From: Haloferax sp. Atlit-12N
GTDB lineage: Archaea > Halobacteriota > Halobacteria > Halobacteriales > Haloferacaceae
Length of the DNA: 64,000 nt
NCBI RefSeq assembly: GCF_003383095.1
Contig: NZ_PSYW01000002.1
Location: forward strand, 62,001 to 126,000
Direction of reading: 5' to 3'
The notes beneath the pieces were generated by a model. It worked only from the letters and a program-made list of their open reading frames with translations, had not been told where the DNA came from and searched no databases. Positions 25,031-34,571 of the stretch are shown here, one piece after another. The translations under genes were made by a program, and so were the position numbers. Numbering within the stretch: the stretch's first letter is position 1; every line of letters begins with the position of its first letter.

Positions 25031-25219
25031 CTACTCCGGCCGCCACTCGCAGGACGCGCCGGTCGTCAGCCCCGCCGCGTCGATGTGCGACGAGAGGCAC
25101 GCGTAGTTGCAGAACGCGCCCGCCGGCACGCGCTCGCCGGCTTCGAGTTCCGCCACGAAGACGGGGTCGTGACGCCGAACGTCGCTTCCGCAGTAGGTGC
25201 ACGCTATCGTGTCCGGCAT
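25031..25219 (-). CDS. small zinc-finger protein, 62 aa
   Basis: 62 residues from ATG 25219. A C-x2-C knuckle (C7, C10 in [10 protein letters not shown]) is followed by C-x3-C ([10 protein letters not shown]) and a late Cys in GASCEWRPE, so a single treble-clef-like zinc site is probable. This arrangement resembles small haloarchaeal proteins of the DUF7576 type; that family name is tentative. An upstream start (25246) would add nine Arg-rich residues. The gene is on the same strand as and just upstream of the NicO-type permease, so a metal-related role is possible, but this is proximity only. Confidence 0.7.
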   Translation of the reverse strand: MPDTIACTYCGSDVRRHDPVFVAELEAGERVPAGAFCNYACLSSHIDAAGLTTGASCEWRPE

Positions 25220-25308
25220 GTCCGACCGTTGTCGCGCCCGAATCAAAAAGCTGCGCGACCGGTGTCGCCACCGATGGAGTTACCGGCTTCCCGGCCGCCC
25301 TGACTCAC

Positions 25309-25794
25309 ATGGACGAACACACCCGCGACCCGAGCGTCGCCCCGCCGCTCGGCAACCCGACGGGGTGGAACGACGACCTGCGGCTGTGGGAGCACGCGAC
25401 GCTCCGACGGGCGGTCGAACACGGCGTCCGCCTGTTCAACGCCGGCGACTTCCACGAGAGTCACGACTGCTTCGAAGACGAGTGGTACAACTACGGCGCG
25501 GGGACCGCGGAAAGCGCCTTCCTCCACGGGATGGTGCAGGTCGCCGCCGGCGCGTACAAGCACTTCGACTTCGAGAACGACGCGGGGATGCGGTCGCTGT
25601 TCGAGACGGCGCTGGAGTACATCCGCGGCGTTCCGAGCGACTTCTACGGCGTCGATGTGGACGACGTGCGCGAGACGCTCCGGGCGGCGCTGGACGACCC
25701 GACGGCGCTCCACGGCTGGCAAATCGAACTCGACGGCCACCGGGCGACCGCCTACCCCGCGGACTACGAGTACGTCGAAGGGCTCGACCACTAA
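25309..25794 (+). CDS. DUF309 domain protein
   Basis: 161 residues. The DUF309 core is recognised by the two helix motif: [20 protein letters not shown] (about 43-62, matching L-x-N-x-G-x-F-x-E-x-H-x2-x-E-x2-W) and [17 protein letters not shown] (70-86). The family is an all-helical fold found in bacteria and archaea, possibly a divalent-metal-bound hydrolase, with no proven function. The N-terminal ~30 residues are Pro/Asp-rich. It is a single plus-strand gene between the divergent zinc-finger gene and the aspartoacylase-like gene. Confidence 0.88.
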   Translation: MDEHTRDPSVAPPLGNPTGWNDDLRLWEHATLRRAVEHGVRLFNAGDFHESHDCFEDEWYNYGAGTAESAFLHGMVQVAAGAYKHFDFENDAGMRSLFETALEYIRGVPSDFYGVDVDDVRETLRAALDDPTALHGWQIELDGHRATAYPADYEYVEGLDH

Positions 25795-25914
25795 TCGCGT
25801 CTGACCCGCGGTTTCCCGCCCGCCGAATCAGTAGTTCCTGCTGACACGTCAGCGAAAGCGGCGTGAACCGGGAGAATCTAAAAGTCCTTTAGCGTCCAGT
25901 TCTAGGAATCGGCA

Positions 25915-26775
25915 ATGCGAATCTACGAACTCGGTGACGGCACGCCCGAAGTGTCTGTCGTCGGGTCGATCCACGGCGACGAACCGTGCGGCGCTCGCGC
26001 CATCGAGCGGTTCGTCGCGGAGGACCCCGACGTCGAGCGCCCGGTGAAGCTCATCGTCGCCAACGAGGAGGCGCTGGCGGCGGACGAGCGCTACCTCGAC
26101 GAGGACCTCAACCGGGCGTTTCCGGGCGACCCCAACGCCGAGAGCCACGAGCGACGCCTCGCCCACGACCTCGGCCGCGAGGTCCGCGGCACCACCGCGT
26201 TCTCGCTTCACTCCACCCAGTCGTACGCCGAACCGTTCGCCATCGTGGACACGGTCGACGCCATCTCCCGGTCGATTCTCCCCCGGCTCCCGGTCGATGT
26301 GGCCGTCGAGACGAACCACTTCGCGGAGGGCCGCCTCATCGAACACGCCCACACCATCGAGGTCGAAGCCGGCCTCCAGAAGTCCGACGAGGCGGCCGAC
26401 AACGCCTACTGGCTCATCCGGGCGTTCCTCACGGCGACCAACGTCCTGCCCGCGCCAGCCGTCGCAAGCGACGGGAGCGGCGAGCTCGACGAGAAGTCCG
26501 AGTCGCAGACCGAGGACGACCGCCTGAAGCTCGGCATCCCAGAGGAGAACAGCATCGACGTGTTCCGCCTGCTGGAACGGCTTCCCAAGCCGACGGCGGA
26601 CCAGTACGAGGTCCACGCGACCAACTTCGAGCCCGTCGCCGCCGGCGAGACGTTCGCCCGCGCCGACGCCGAGCAGTTCGTCGCCGACCGCGACTTCTAC
26701 CCCATTCTCCTCTCCGCGTACGGCTACGCGGACATCTTCGGCTACGCCGGCGAGAAAGTCGGCACGCTCCCGTAG
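25915..26775 (+). CDS. succinylglutamate desuccinylase/aspartoacylase family protein (M14-like)
   Basis: 286 residues. Zinc carboxypeptidase-fold amidohydrolase. Zinc ligands are H20 and E23 in SIHGDEPCG and H99 in SLHSTQSY; the substrate arginine of the NR motif is in LDEDLNRAFPG (about 61-71), and the catalytic glutamate is probably in HTIEVEAGLQ. The C-terminal ~110 residues form a beta-rich lipoyl-like extension common in this family. The actual acyl-amino-acid substrate is unknown; no ast operon genes are near. A second, different member of the superfamily occurs at 45637. Confidence 0.85.
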   Translation: MRIYELGDGTPEVSVVGSIHGDEPCGARAIERFVAEDPDVERPVKLIVANEEALAADERYLDEDLNRAFPGDPNAESHERRLAHDLGREVRGTTAFSLHSTQSYAEPFAIVDTVDAISRSILPRLPVDVAVETNHFAEGRLIEHAHTIEVEAGLQKSDEAADNAYWLIRAFLTATNVLPAPAVASDGSGELDEKSESQTEDDRLKLGIPEENSIDVFRLLERLPKPTADQYEVHATNFEPVAAGETFARADAEQFVADRDFYPILLSAYGYADIFGYAGEKVGTLP

Positions 26776-26802
26776 TCGGTCGATTCTCTCGTTTCTCCCG
26801 CG

Positions 26803-27492
26803 CTACGCGTCGTCGTCACCGAGGATTCGAGCCACCGCGTCGGCGACCGATTCGACCGCTGCCGGGTCGTCGTGGGCGTCATGGGCGTCATGGGCGTCGC
26901 CGGTTGGGTCGCCGTCGGGCCCCTCGCGGCCGACGTGGTACGCCTCCCACCCGGCGTTTCTCGCCCCGACCACGTCCTCGTCGTAGGTGTCGCCGACGTA
27001 GACGTAGTCGTCCGCCGGGAGCGCGGTCTCCGCGGCCTCGAAGATGCCCGAGTCGGGCTTCCGCGAGGCGACCGCGGGGTCGTTCGACACGACGACGGCG
27101 TCGACGACGTCTGTGAGGTCGTGTCGTTCGAGCTTTGCCCGCTGGACCGCCGGCGCGCCGTTCGTGAGAATCCCGGTCGGTCGGCGGTCGGCGACGCGGA
27201 CGAGCGCCTCGCGGGCCGACGCGGGGACCGTCGTGGCGGCGAGTTCGGCCTCCGCGTAGCGCGCCACGAGCGCCTCCGGGTCGGCATCGATGTCGAACTC
27301 GTCGGTGATTACCTCGAAGCCGACCGCGTAGGGGTCAACCGCGAGGTCCTCGAACGCGTCGAAGAAGACGGAGAGATACCGGTCGTAGGCGCCTTCGGGA
27401 GCGTCCGGGACCGCGCGGTCGAAGATAGTCTCGAAGTCGGCGGTGTAGCGGAGGAGCGTCAGGTCGAGGTCGAAGAAGACGGCGGTCGTCAT
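26803..27492 (-). CDS. HAD superfamily hydrolase
   Basis: 229 residues. The HAD nucleophile motif DLD (D8 and D10 in VFFDLDLTLL) and motif II (ILTNGAP) are seen, with the motif III lysine in ASRKPDSGIF and motif IV acids in YVYVGDTYDEDVVG. A helical cap of C1 type is inserted after motif I. The family dephosphorylates small metabolites (phosphoglycolate-phosphatase-like), but specificity is unknown. Near the C-terminus the protein has a tandem D-A-H repeat (DAHDAHDAHDD) encoded by three 9-bp repeats, probably a flexible insertion. The start at 27492 fits the motif spacing. Confidence 0.9.
   Translation of the reverse strand: MTTAVFFDLDLTLLRYTADFETIFDRAVPDAPEGAYDRYLSVFFDAFEDLAVDPYAVGFEVITDEFDIDADPEALVARYAEAELAATTVPASAREALVRVADRRPTGILTNGAPAVQRAKLERHDLTDVVDAVVVSNDPAVASRKPDSGIFEAAETALPADDYVYVGDTYDEDVVGARNAGWEAYHVGREGPDGDPTGDAHDAHDAHDDPAAVESVADAVARILGDDDA
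26872..26898. repeat. 9-bp tandem repeat, three copies
   Basis: Three consecutive units (g/a)tgggcgtc inside the HAD hydrolase gene; on the minus strand they encode repeated Asp-Ala-His/Asn-type triplets. In-frame expansion or contraction would not disrupt the gene. Confidence 0.8.
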
Positions 27493-27525
27493 ATCAGGGC
27501 CAGCGGCCGGGAACCACAAAAACCC

Positions 27526-27975
27526 CTACTCGTCGGCGGGTTCGAACTCGACGAGCGTCAGGTTCCGGTCGAGGTGGCAGTGGTCGTGCGGCGGGTCGCC
27601 GAGCACGTCGCTGATGCGGTACTCCTGGTCGAACTCGGCACCCTCGGGGACGCAGTACTCGTGGCTGGGGCACTCGGTGTGCGGACACGGGCCCTGCAGG
27701 CTGGCCTTGCTTCCGGCGTACGCGCCCTTCGAGGGGACGTTCGCCGTGACCGGGGCCGGTTCGACCTCGACGGCGCGGACGCCCTCGTCGTGGACGGCGC
27801 AGTCGAGGACCTGCGTGTTCTCGCGCACGCCGAGGACCCGGTAGCGGACGCCTTCGGTGAGGTTGAGGCACTGCTGGCGGTACGGACACCCCTCGCAGGC
27901 GCTCGATTCACCGTGGTAGACGAACTCGGTGCCGGGGTCGGTCAGGCGGGCACCGACAAGCGTGACGGAGGTCAT
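27526..27975 (-). CDS. UPF0179 family protein
   Basis: 149 residues, the normal length of this archaea-specific family. Eight cysteines are arranged in clusters: C-x2-C-x4-C in ACEGCPYRQQC (about 27-35), a single one in QVLDCAVHDEG, two in PCPHTECPSHEYC and one in HDHCHLD. These suggest iron-sulphur or zinc binding, though no biochemical role is established. The FVYHGESSACEGCPYR start segment is family-typical. It lies between the HAD hydrolase and a DUF5820 protein, all on the minus strand with 24-33 bp gaps, so they may form one transcript. Confidence 0.9.
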   Translation of the reverse strand: MTSVTLVGARLTDPGTEFVYHGESSACEGCPYRQQCLNLTEGVRYRVLGVRENTQVLDCAVHDEGVRAVEVEPAPVTANVPSKGAYAGSKASLQGPCPHTECPSHEYCVPEGAEFDQEYRISDVLGDPPHDHCHLDRNLTLVEFEPADE

Positions 27976-27999
27976 AGCGGTGGTTCTCCTGCGAGGTGG

Positions 28000-28380
28000 T
28001 TAAGGCTCCCGCCCGGTCAGCTCGTCGAGCTTTTCGAAGTAGTCCTCCCGGGGGACTTGGTAGGCGCTCCGGTAATCTATCTCGCCGTCTGAAAAGCGCC
28101 CGGCGATGTCGGTCGCGCCCTCGACGGCGGCCTCGCGGGAGTCGAACTCCTCGACGACGACCTCGATTTCCGGTTCGAGATAGAGCACTGCGTGCCACGT
28201 CTCGGTGCGTATCTGCGTCGCGCCCGGGCGGTTCGCCCGCGACCCGTTCCACACGAAGACGGTCGGCATGCACTCGGCGGGAAAGGCGCTCTCGTTGAAC
28301 ACGTCCGGGCGAAACGCGAGGATGCGCCGACCCTCGTGTTCGTCGTTCCAGAGGGTCCACCCGTCGGGCAGGTCGGTCAT
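28000..28380 (-). CDS. DUF5820 family haloarchaeal protein
   Basis: 126 residues. A small acidic alpha/beta protein beginning MTDLPDGWTLWNDEHEGRRIL with GATQIRTETWHAVLYLEPEI in the middle and a C-terminal helix ending FEKLDELTGREP. It matches uncharacterised haloarchaeal proteins known as DUF5820; the name is from memory and moderately sure. No Cys pair, catalytic motif or membrane segment. It is the first gene of a likely three-gene minus-strand set with UPF0179 and the HAD hydrolase. Confidence 0.75.
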   Translation of the reverse strand: MTDLPDGWTLWNDEHEGRRILAFRPDVFNESAFPAECMPTVFVWNGSRANRPGATQIRTETWHAVLYLEPEIEVVVEEFDSREAAVEGATDIAGRFSDGEIDYRSAYQVPREDYFEKLDELTGREP

Positions 28381-28912
28381 GGGCGTGCTAGTCCGCCGCG
28401 CGTCCTAAGCCTTCCCGCTTCTGCGCCGAAGAGCAGTCACTTCGACCCGACTCGAAGCGCGTGGTTCGCCGCTCGAAAGCGACCCATCGGGAACGACATG
28501 AATCACAACCGACCCGATTAATGGGACCGCCAACCGACTGAATCGCCGATTAAATCGACATACGTTGGTCAGTTGGAGGGTCACCCGATGTGGTACGTAT
28601 CTGGATTGGTCGGTATTCAAGACAATCAGTTGACTACTTTCAGAGAAAGCGTTATATGTTAACGTCCCTCATTCATTAACAGTCTCGGTCCCCGGGCCGA
28701 GCGAGCCGTCGCGCATAGTCTGCCAATCGCCGATTCTGTCGCCCGTCGCCGACCCGTCGTAAGCGCGCAGCGGCGGCGACGCACTTTGACTCACCGCCCG
28801 TGGTCTGTCGCCGCGGGTCCGTGGCTCGTGGTGTGTCGTCTGCGACCCGCGAACGCGGGCGCGTCGCCCTCGGTCGTCTTCGGACGGCTGGTCCGACGAG
28901 GCTCCACGAACA
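28381..28912. other. 532 bp upstream region of the prkA operon
   Basis: The left part (28381-28640) shows no gene. An AT-rich block (about 28640-28680) contains GTTATATGTT, a likely promoter for the plus-strand operon. From there to the first start codon (28913) is ~230 bp of GC-rich DNA with inverted repeats (for example CCCGCG/CGCGGG at about 28848-28861), suggesting a long structured 5' leader. Minus-strand frames through this region are not believed. Confidence 0.5.
28648..28658 (+). promoter_or_regulatory. possible promoter of the prkA operon
   Basis: GCGTTATATGTTAA: the only strong TATA-like element upstream of the first PrkA gene; it lies ~260 nt before the ATG, so use of it implies a long leader. 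Confidence 0.35.
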
Positions 28913-30985
28913 ATGACCGGCGAAATTGAAACACTCGCAGACCTGAGCAAGCACTACAAAGACTCCGTGCCCGCGGACCTCCGCGAGGCAAAGAGCTTCG
29001 AGTGGTACTTGGAAGAGGTCTACGCACACCCAAAGATCGCTCGCAACGCCCACCAGCGCGTGGCGGACATGTTCGACTTCTACGGCACCCGTTACGACGA
29101 GGACGCGGGCGTCGTGGAGTACCTCATGGCCTCGGAAGACCCCCTTCACGACGGAGAGAACGTCTTCTACGGCCGCGAAGTTCACGAGTCGATTCACGAG
29201 TTCGTCAACAAGGTGAAATCGGGGGCCCGCGGCCTCGGTCCCGAAAAACGCATCAAACTCCTCTTGGGCCCCGTCGGCTCCGGGAAGTCCCACTTCGACT
29301 GGATTTCCCGGCGCTACTTCGAGGACTACACGATGTCCGACGAGGGGCGGATGTACACCTTCCGGTGGACGAACCTCGGCGACGTCATCCGCGACCAAGA
29401 CCCCTCCGACGACGTGGTCACGTCGCCGATGAATCAGGACCCCCTCGTGTTGCTCCCGCAGGAACAGCGCGACGTGGTCATCGAGCAGTTGAACGAGAAC
29501 CTCGACGCGCCGTACACCATCCGGAACGACCAGGCGTTAGACCCCGCCTCGGAGTTCTACATGGACCGGCTGCTGGCCCACTACGACGACGACTTAGAGG
29601 AGGTCGTGGCGAACCACATCGAGGTCATCCGCCTCGTCGCCTCCGAGAACAAACGCCAGTGTATCGAGACGTTCGAGCCGAAGGACAAGAAGAACCAAGA
29701 CGAGACCGAGCTCACCGGCGACGTCAACTACTCGAAGCTCGCGGTGTACGGCGAGTCCGACCCGCGGGCGTTCGACTACGCCGGCGCGTTCTGTAACGCG
29801 AACCGCGGCATCTTCTCCGGCGAGGAACTGCTGAAACTCCAGCGTGAGTTCCTCTACGACTTCCTGCACGCCTCGCAGGAACAGACCATCAAGCCGAAGA
29901 ACAACCCCCGAATCGACATCGACCAGGTCATCGTCGGGCGGACGAACATGCCCGAATACCGCGAGAAGAAGGGCGACGAGAAGATGGAGGCGTTCAACGA
30001 CCGGACGAAGCGCATCGACTTCCCGTACGTCCTCGAGTACGAACAGGAGGCCGAAATCTACCGGAAGATGCTCCGCAACGCCGACGTGCCCGACATCCAC
30101 GTCGAGCCGCACACGCTGGAGATGTCCGGGCTGTTCGGCGTCCTGACGCGTATCGTCGAACCCGACTCCGACACCATCTCGCTCGTCCAGAAGGCGAAGG
30201 CCTACAACGGCGAGTTGGACGACGGCGACGACGTGGACGTGCGCAAACTCCGCGAGGAGGGCGAGAAGAAAGCCGACATCGCAGAGGGCATGGACGGCGT
30301 CTCCGCCCGGTTCATCGGCGACGAAATCGCCGAGGCCATCATGGACGCGACCCACCGCGGCCGCGGCTACCTCTCGCCGCTGTCCTCGTTCACCCACCTC
30401 GAAGAGAACCTCGAGAACCACGGGTCGATTCCCGAGGAGAACCTCGAACGCTACCACCGCTACCTCGAGATGGTCCGCGAGGAGTACAAAGAGCGCGCCA
30501 TCGAGGACGTGCGCCACGCCCTCGCCTACGACATCGACGAGATTCGCCGGCAGGGCGAGAAGTACATGGACCACGTCATGGCGTACATCGACGACGCGAC
30601 GGTCGAAGACGAACTGACGGGTCGTGACCAGGACCCCGACGAGAAGTTCCTCCGCGCCGTCGAGGAGAAGCTCAACATCCCCGAGGACCGCAAGGACGAC
30701 TTCCGACAGGAGGTCTCCAACTGGGTCTCCCGGCGCGCCCGCGAGGGCACGTCGTTCAACCCGCAGGACAACGACCGCCTCCGCCGCGCGCTCGAACGCA
30801 AGCTCTGGGAGGACAAGAAGCACAACATCAACTTCTCGGCGCTCGTGAGCGCGAACGAGCTTGACGACGACGAACGCAACGCGTGGATAGACGCGCTCGT
30901 CGACCAGGGTTACTCGCGCGACGGCGCACGGGAGGTGCTCGAGTTCGCCGGTGCGGAGGTGGCGAAGACCGAACTCGAAGGGTGA
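28913..30985 (+). CDS. prkA: PrkA family serine protein kinase, first copy
   Basis: 690 residues, as for bacterial PrkA/YeaG. The protein combines an AAA+-like N-terminal domain with a C-terminal kinase-like region. The Walker A motif is GPVGSGKS at 119-126 and the N-terminal PrkA signature (DLREAKSFEWYLEEVYAHP, ARNAHQRVADMFDFYG) is clear. Bacterial homologues are stress- and stationary-phase proteins; archaeal targets are unknown. It is the first of five tightly spaced genes: a second PrkA 2 bp downstream, then YeaH-like, SpoVR and a DUF7344 regulator. The gap from the promoter-like AT block suggests a long leader. Confidence 0.95.
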   Translation: MTGEIETLADLSKHYKDSVPADLREAKSFEWYLEEVYAHPKIARNAHQRVADMFDFYGTRYDEDAGVVEYLMASEDPLHDGENVFYGREVHESIHEFVNKVKSGARGLGPEKRIKLLLGPVGSGKSHFDWISRRYFEDYTMSDEGRMYTFRWTNLGDVIRDQDPSDDVVTSPMNQDPLVLLPQEQRDVVIEQLNENLDAPYTIRNDQALDPASEFYMDRLLAHYDDDLEEVVANHIEVIRLVASENKRQCIETFEPKDKKNQDETELTGDVNYSKLAVYGESDPRAFDYAGAFCNANRGIFSGEELLKLQREFLYDFLHASQEQTIKPKNNPRIDIDQVIVGRTNMPEYREKKGDEKMEAFNDRTKRIDFPYVLEYEQEAEIYRKMLRNADVPDIHVEPHTLEMSGLFGVLTRIVEPDSDTISLVQKAKAYNGELDDGDDVDVRKLREEGEKKADIAEGMDGVSARFIGDEIAEAIMDATHRGRGYLSPLSSFTHLEENLENHGSIPEENLERYHRYLEMVREEYKERAIEDVRHALAYDIDEIRRQGEKYMDHVMAYIDDATVEDELTGRDQDPDEKFLRAVEEKLNIPEDRKDDFRQEVSNWVSRRAREGTSFNPQDNDRLRRALERKLWEDKKHNINFSALVSANELDDDERNAWIDALVDQGYSRDGAREVLEFAGAEVAKTELEG

Positions 30986-30987
30986 CC

Positions 30988-33261
30988 ATGCGAGACTACA
31001 TCCGCGAGGCGGACGAGGCGCTCCGCGGCACCTACGAGGAGCCGATGAGTCTCGGCGAGTACGTCGACGCCGCGTTCGAGTCGCCCTCTATCGCCTCTCA
31101 CGCGTCGAAGTACCTCTTGGAAGCCATCGAGTCGATGGGGACCAGACAGGTGGTCGAACAGGGCGAGGAGAAAGAGCGCTACCGCTTTTTCGACGACCCC
31201 GCCAACGACGGCGAGCACGCGGTCCTCGGCAACACAGAGGTGCTGAACGCCTTCGTCGACGACCTGCGGACCATCGCCGCCGACCGCGGCAAGGCCGAGA
31301 AAATCGTCTGGTTCGACGGTCCGACGGCCACGGGGAAATCCGAGTTGAAACGCTGTCTCATCAACGGGCTTCGGGAGTACTCGAAGACCGACGCGGGGCG
31401 GCGCTACACCGTCGAGTGGAACGTCGCCAACGCCGACGACACCCGCGGGCTGTCCTACGGCGGCGAGGTCGACGCAGCCGACGAGGACTGGTACGAGAGT
31501 CCGGTCCAGTCGCACCCGCTTTCGGTGTTCCCCGCGGAGGTCCGTAAGCGACTGCTCGCCGACCTCAACAGCAAGAACGGCGACCACATCCCCGTGGACG
31601 TGGACGAGGACCTCGACCCGTTCTGTCTGGAGGCGTACACCTACCTCGAAGAGGAGTTCCGCAGAGCGGGCAAGCAGGACCTCTTCAGCGCCGTCACCGA
31701 CCCGAAACACCTCCGGGTGAAGAACTACGTCGTCGACGTCGGCCGCGGCGTCGGCGTCCTCCACTCGGAGGACGACGGCTCGCCCAAGGAGCGACTGGTC
31801 GGGTCGTGGATGCCGAGCATGCTCCGCGAACTGAACTCCCGCGGGCGGAAGAACCCGCAGGCGTTCAGCTACGACGGCGTGCTGTCGCAGGGCAACGGCC
31901 TCCTCACCATTGTCGAGGACGCCACCCAGCACGCCGACCTGCTCCAGAAGCTCCTGAACGTCCCCGACGAGGGGCACGTCAAACTGGACAAGGGAATCGG
32001 GATGGACATCGACACCCAGCTCGTCATCATCTCGAACCCCGACCTCGACGCCGAACTCGACAAGTACGCCGACAGGAACGGCCGCGACCCGCTGAAGGCG
32101 CTCAAGCGCCGGCTCAACAAACACGAGTTCCGGTACCTGACGAACCTCTCGCTCGAGGCCGAACTCATCCGCCGCGAGCTGACCAACGAGACGAGCGTCT
32201 GGACGGACGACCCCGAGACGATGGCCGAACGCGTCGCCGAGGCCGTCTCGTTAGACGTGCGGGAGGGGCCGGGTGAGGTCCGAACCCGCGAACTCGCACC
32301 CCACGCGGTCGAGGCCGCGGCGCTCTACAGTGTCGTGACCCGTCTCGACGGCGAGGACGTGCCGCGCGACCCGGACATCGAGTTCAACCTCGTGGACAAG
32401 GCGCTGTTGTTCGACCGCGGCTACCTGCAGGTCGGCGACCAGCGCCGCGAGGTGTCGGCGTTCGAGTTCGTCGGAGACTCGGAGGGGACCCACGGGATTC
32501 CCGTGACGTTCACCCGCGACGTCATCGCCGACCTGCTGCACGACCGCATCGACCGCAGACACCCCGACCTCGACGTGTCGTCGGTGGTGATGCCGACCGA
32601 CGTGCTCGACGAGATGGTCGCCGAACTCTCGGACGCCCCCGTGTTCTCGCGGGCGGAGTCCTCGGAGTACGAGGGACGCATCGCCATCGTCAAAGCGTAC
32701 ATCTTCGACCAGCAGGAGGCGGACGTGCTCGACGCGCTTCTCGCCGACAAGGGCGTCGAGCGCGAGACGGTCGAGGAGTACGTCGAACACGTCTACGCGT
32801 GGGCGTCCGACGGACAGATAGAGACCGAGCGCGGGCCGATCGACCCCGACCCGCTTCTCATGAAACTGTTCGAGACCGAGCACCTCGGGCGCTTCTCGCC
32901 GGACGACTACGAGGGCAACGACCCCTCCGAGACGGTCGAAGACTTCCGCAACGAGAAGGTCATCACCGCGCTCAACCGCTACGCGTGGGAGAACCGCGAC
33001 GAGGGCTTTACCGTCTCCGACGTGGACCTGACCGAGATTCCGGTCATCCGGACGGTGCTCGAAACCCACGACTGGGAGGACGTGCGCCGGTTGTTCACCG
33101 ACCTCGACCCCCGTCAGTGGGACAACCCGCCGGCGAACACCGAAACAGCGCGGGTGAAAGCCCGCACCATCGACGAGTTGGTCGACCGCGGCTACACCGC
33201 CGCGTCGGCCGAACTGACCAGCCGTGCCGTGATGAAGGAGGTGAGCCACACATGGGACTGA
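30988..33261 (+). CDS. prkA2: PrkA family protein, second divergent copy
   Basis: 757 residues, starting two bases after the stop of the first PrkA. The Walker A motif differs: GPTATGKS at 111-118. Overall identity to the first copy looks low, with different loop lengths, so this is an old duplication and not a recent tandem repeat. The N-terminal [20 protein letters not shown] replaces the standard PrkA opening. The C-terminal region is longer than in the first copy. The last ten bases overlap the next gene. A heteromeric kinase with the first copy is an inference from co-translation. The gene symbol is only a label. Confidence 0.9.
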   Translation: MRDYIREADEALRGTYEEPMSLGEYVDAAFESPSIASHASKYLLEAIESMGTRQVVEQGEEKERYRFFDDPANDGEHAVLGNTEVLNAFVDDLRTIAADRGKAEKIVWFDGPTATGKSELKRCLINGLREYSKTDAGRRYTVEWNVANADDTRGLSYGGEVDAADEDWYESPVQSHPLSVFPAEVRKRLLADLNSKNGDHIPVDVDEDLDPFCLEAYTYLEEEFRRAGKQDLFSAVTDPKHLRVKNYVVDVGRGVGVLHSEDDGSPKERLVGSWMPSMLRELNSRGRKNPQAFSYDGVLSQGNGLLTIVEDATQHADLLQKLLNVPDEGHVKLDKGIGMDIDTQLVIISNPDLDAELDKYADRNGRDPLKALKRRLNKHEFRYLTNLSLEAELIRRELTNETSVWTDDPETMAERVAEAVSLDVREGPGEVRTRELAPHAVEAAALYSVVTRLDGEDVPRDPDIEFNLVDKALLFDRGYLQVGDQRREVSAFEFVGDSEGTHGIPVTFTRDVIADLLHDRIDRRHPDLDVSSVVMPTDVLDEMVAELSDAPVFSRAESSEYEGRIAIVKAYIFDQQEADVLDALLADKGVERETVEEYVEHVYAWASDGQIETERGPIDPDPLLMKLFETEHLGRFSPDDYEGNDPSETVEDFRNEKVITALNRYAWENRDEGFTVSDVDLTEIPVIRTVLETHDWEDVRRLFTDLDPRQWDNPPANTETARVKARTIDELVDRGYTAASAELTSRAVMKEVSHTWD

Positions 33262-34571
33262 GAGACGACCTCGAACGATTCCGCGAAGTGGGTGAAGAGC
33301 GCCGCGAAGACCTCAAGGAGTTCATCTCCTACGGCGACCTCGGCGCGTCCGGGTCGAAAGACATCAAGATACCCATCAAGGTCGTGGACCTGCCGGAGTT
33401 CAAGTACGACCGCCTCGACATGGGCGGCGTCGGACAGGGCAAAGGCGGAACACCCGACGTGGGCCAACCGCTCGGCCAGCCACAGCCCGGTGACGGCGAT
33501 GGCGAAGACGGCGAACCCGGCGAGGAGGGGGCCGAACACGAGTACTACGAGATGGACCCCGAGCAGTTCGCCGAGGCGTTGGACGAGGAACTCGGCCTCG
33601 AACTCGAACCGAAGGGAAAGGAGGTCATCGAGGAGGTCGAAGGCGACTTCACCGACATCACCCGAAGCGGCCCCCACAGCACCCTCGACTTCGAGCGCCT
33701 GTTCAAGGAGGGCCTGAAGCGAAAGCTCGCGATGGACTTCGACGAGGAGTTCGTCCGCGAGGCGATGAAAGTCGACGGCACCTCGGCCCGCGAGGTGTTC
33801 CGGTGGTGCCGCGAGCAAAACATCCTCGTCTCGATGGCGTGGATCGAAGACGAGTGGAGCCGCATCCCGGACGACGAACGCGGGACGTGGGCCTCCTTCG
33901 AGGAGATGGAGGAGAACGTCGAGCGGACGACGGCCATCCAGCGCATCCGCCGCGAGGGGCTCCGCGAGATTCCGTTCCGCCGCGAGGACGAGCGCTACCG
34001 CCACCCGGAAGTCATCGAGAAGAAGCAGTCGAACGTCGTGGTCGTCAACATCCGCGACGTGTCGGGGTCGATGCGGGAGACGAAACGCGAACTCGTCGAG
34101 CGCACCTTCACCCCGCTGGACTGGTATCTCACGGGCAAGTACGACCACGCCGAGTTCGTCTACATCGCCCACGACGCGGAGGCGTGGGAGGTCGAACGCG
34201 ACGAGTTCTTCGGCATCCGCTCGGGCGGCGGGACGCGCATCTCGTCGGCCTACGAACTGGCGAAGGAGGTCCTCGACGAGCGCTACCCGTGGCGCGAGTG
34301 GAACCGCTACGTCTTCGCCGCGGGCGACTCCGAGAACTCCTCGAACGACACCAAAGAGCGGGTCGTCCCGCTCATGCAGGAGATAGACGCGAACCTCCAC
34401 GCCTACGTGGAGACCCAGCCCGGCGGGACCGCCATCAACGCCACCCACGCAGAAGAGGTCGAACGGAGCCTCGGCGAGCAGGGTAACGTCGTGGTCGCGT
34501 ACGTCTCGGAGCCCGACGACGTCATCGACGCCATCTACACCATCCTCAGCACGGAGGCGACAGCAGAATGA
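33252..34571 (+). CDS. YeaH/YhbH family protein (DUF444)
   Basis: 439 residues. A von-Willebrand-factor-A-like domain in the C-terminal half is shown by NIRDVSGSM (MIDAS-type D-x-S-x-S) at about 270-278, followed by [15 protein letters not shown] (the threonine/aspartate region) at ~326-340. The N-terminal half is charged, with a Gly/Asp/Glu-rich linker at about 60-100. Bacterial YeaH (DUF444) forms a functional set with PrkA/YeaG and SpoVR/YcgB. The start overlaps the second PrkA by 10 bp, and its stop overlaps the SpoVR start (ATGA), implying translational coupling of the whole set. Confidence 0.93.
   Translation: MGLRDDLERFREVGEERREDLKEFISYGDLGASGSKDIKIPIKVVDLPEFKYDRLDMGGVGQGKGGTPDVGQPLGQPQPGDGDGEDGEPGEEGAEHEYYEMDPEQFAEALDEELGLELEPKGKEVIEEVEGDFTDITRSGPHSTLDFERLFKEGLKRKLAMDFDEEFVREAMKVDGTSAREVFRWCREQNILVSMAWIEDEWSRIPDDERGTWASFEEMEENVERTTAIQRIRREGLREIPFRREDERYRHPEVIEKKQSNVVVVNIRDVSGSMRETKRELVERTFTPLDWYLTGKYDHAEFVYIAHDAEAWEVERDEFFGIRSGGGTRISSAYELAKEVLDERYPWREWNRYVFAAGDSENSSNDTKERVVPLMQEIDANLHAYVETQPGGTAINATHAEEVERSLGEQGNVVVAYVSEPDDVIDAIYTILSTEATAE

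Noticed and set aside
28676..29398. 240-codon minus-strand frame over the PrkA leader and 5' end
   Set aside because: Overlaps the PrkA coding region and has no family likeness.
28913..33261. Recent tandem duplication or a frameshifted single PrkA
   Set aside because: The two proteins differ in sequence, Walker A and length; each frame is intact with its own start.
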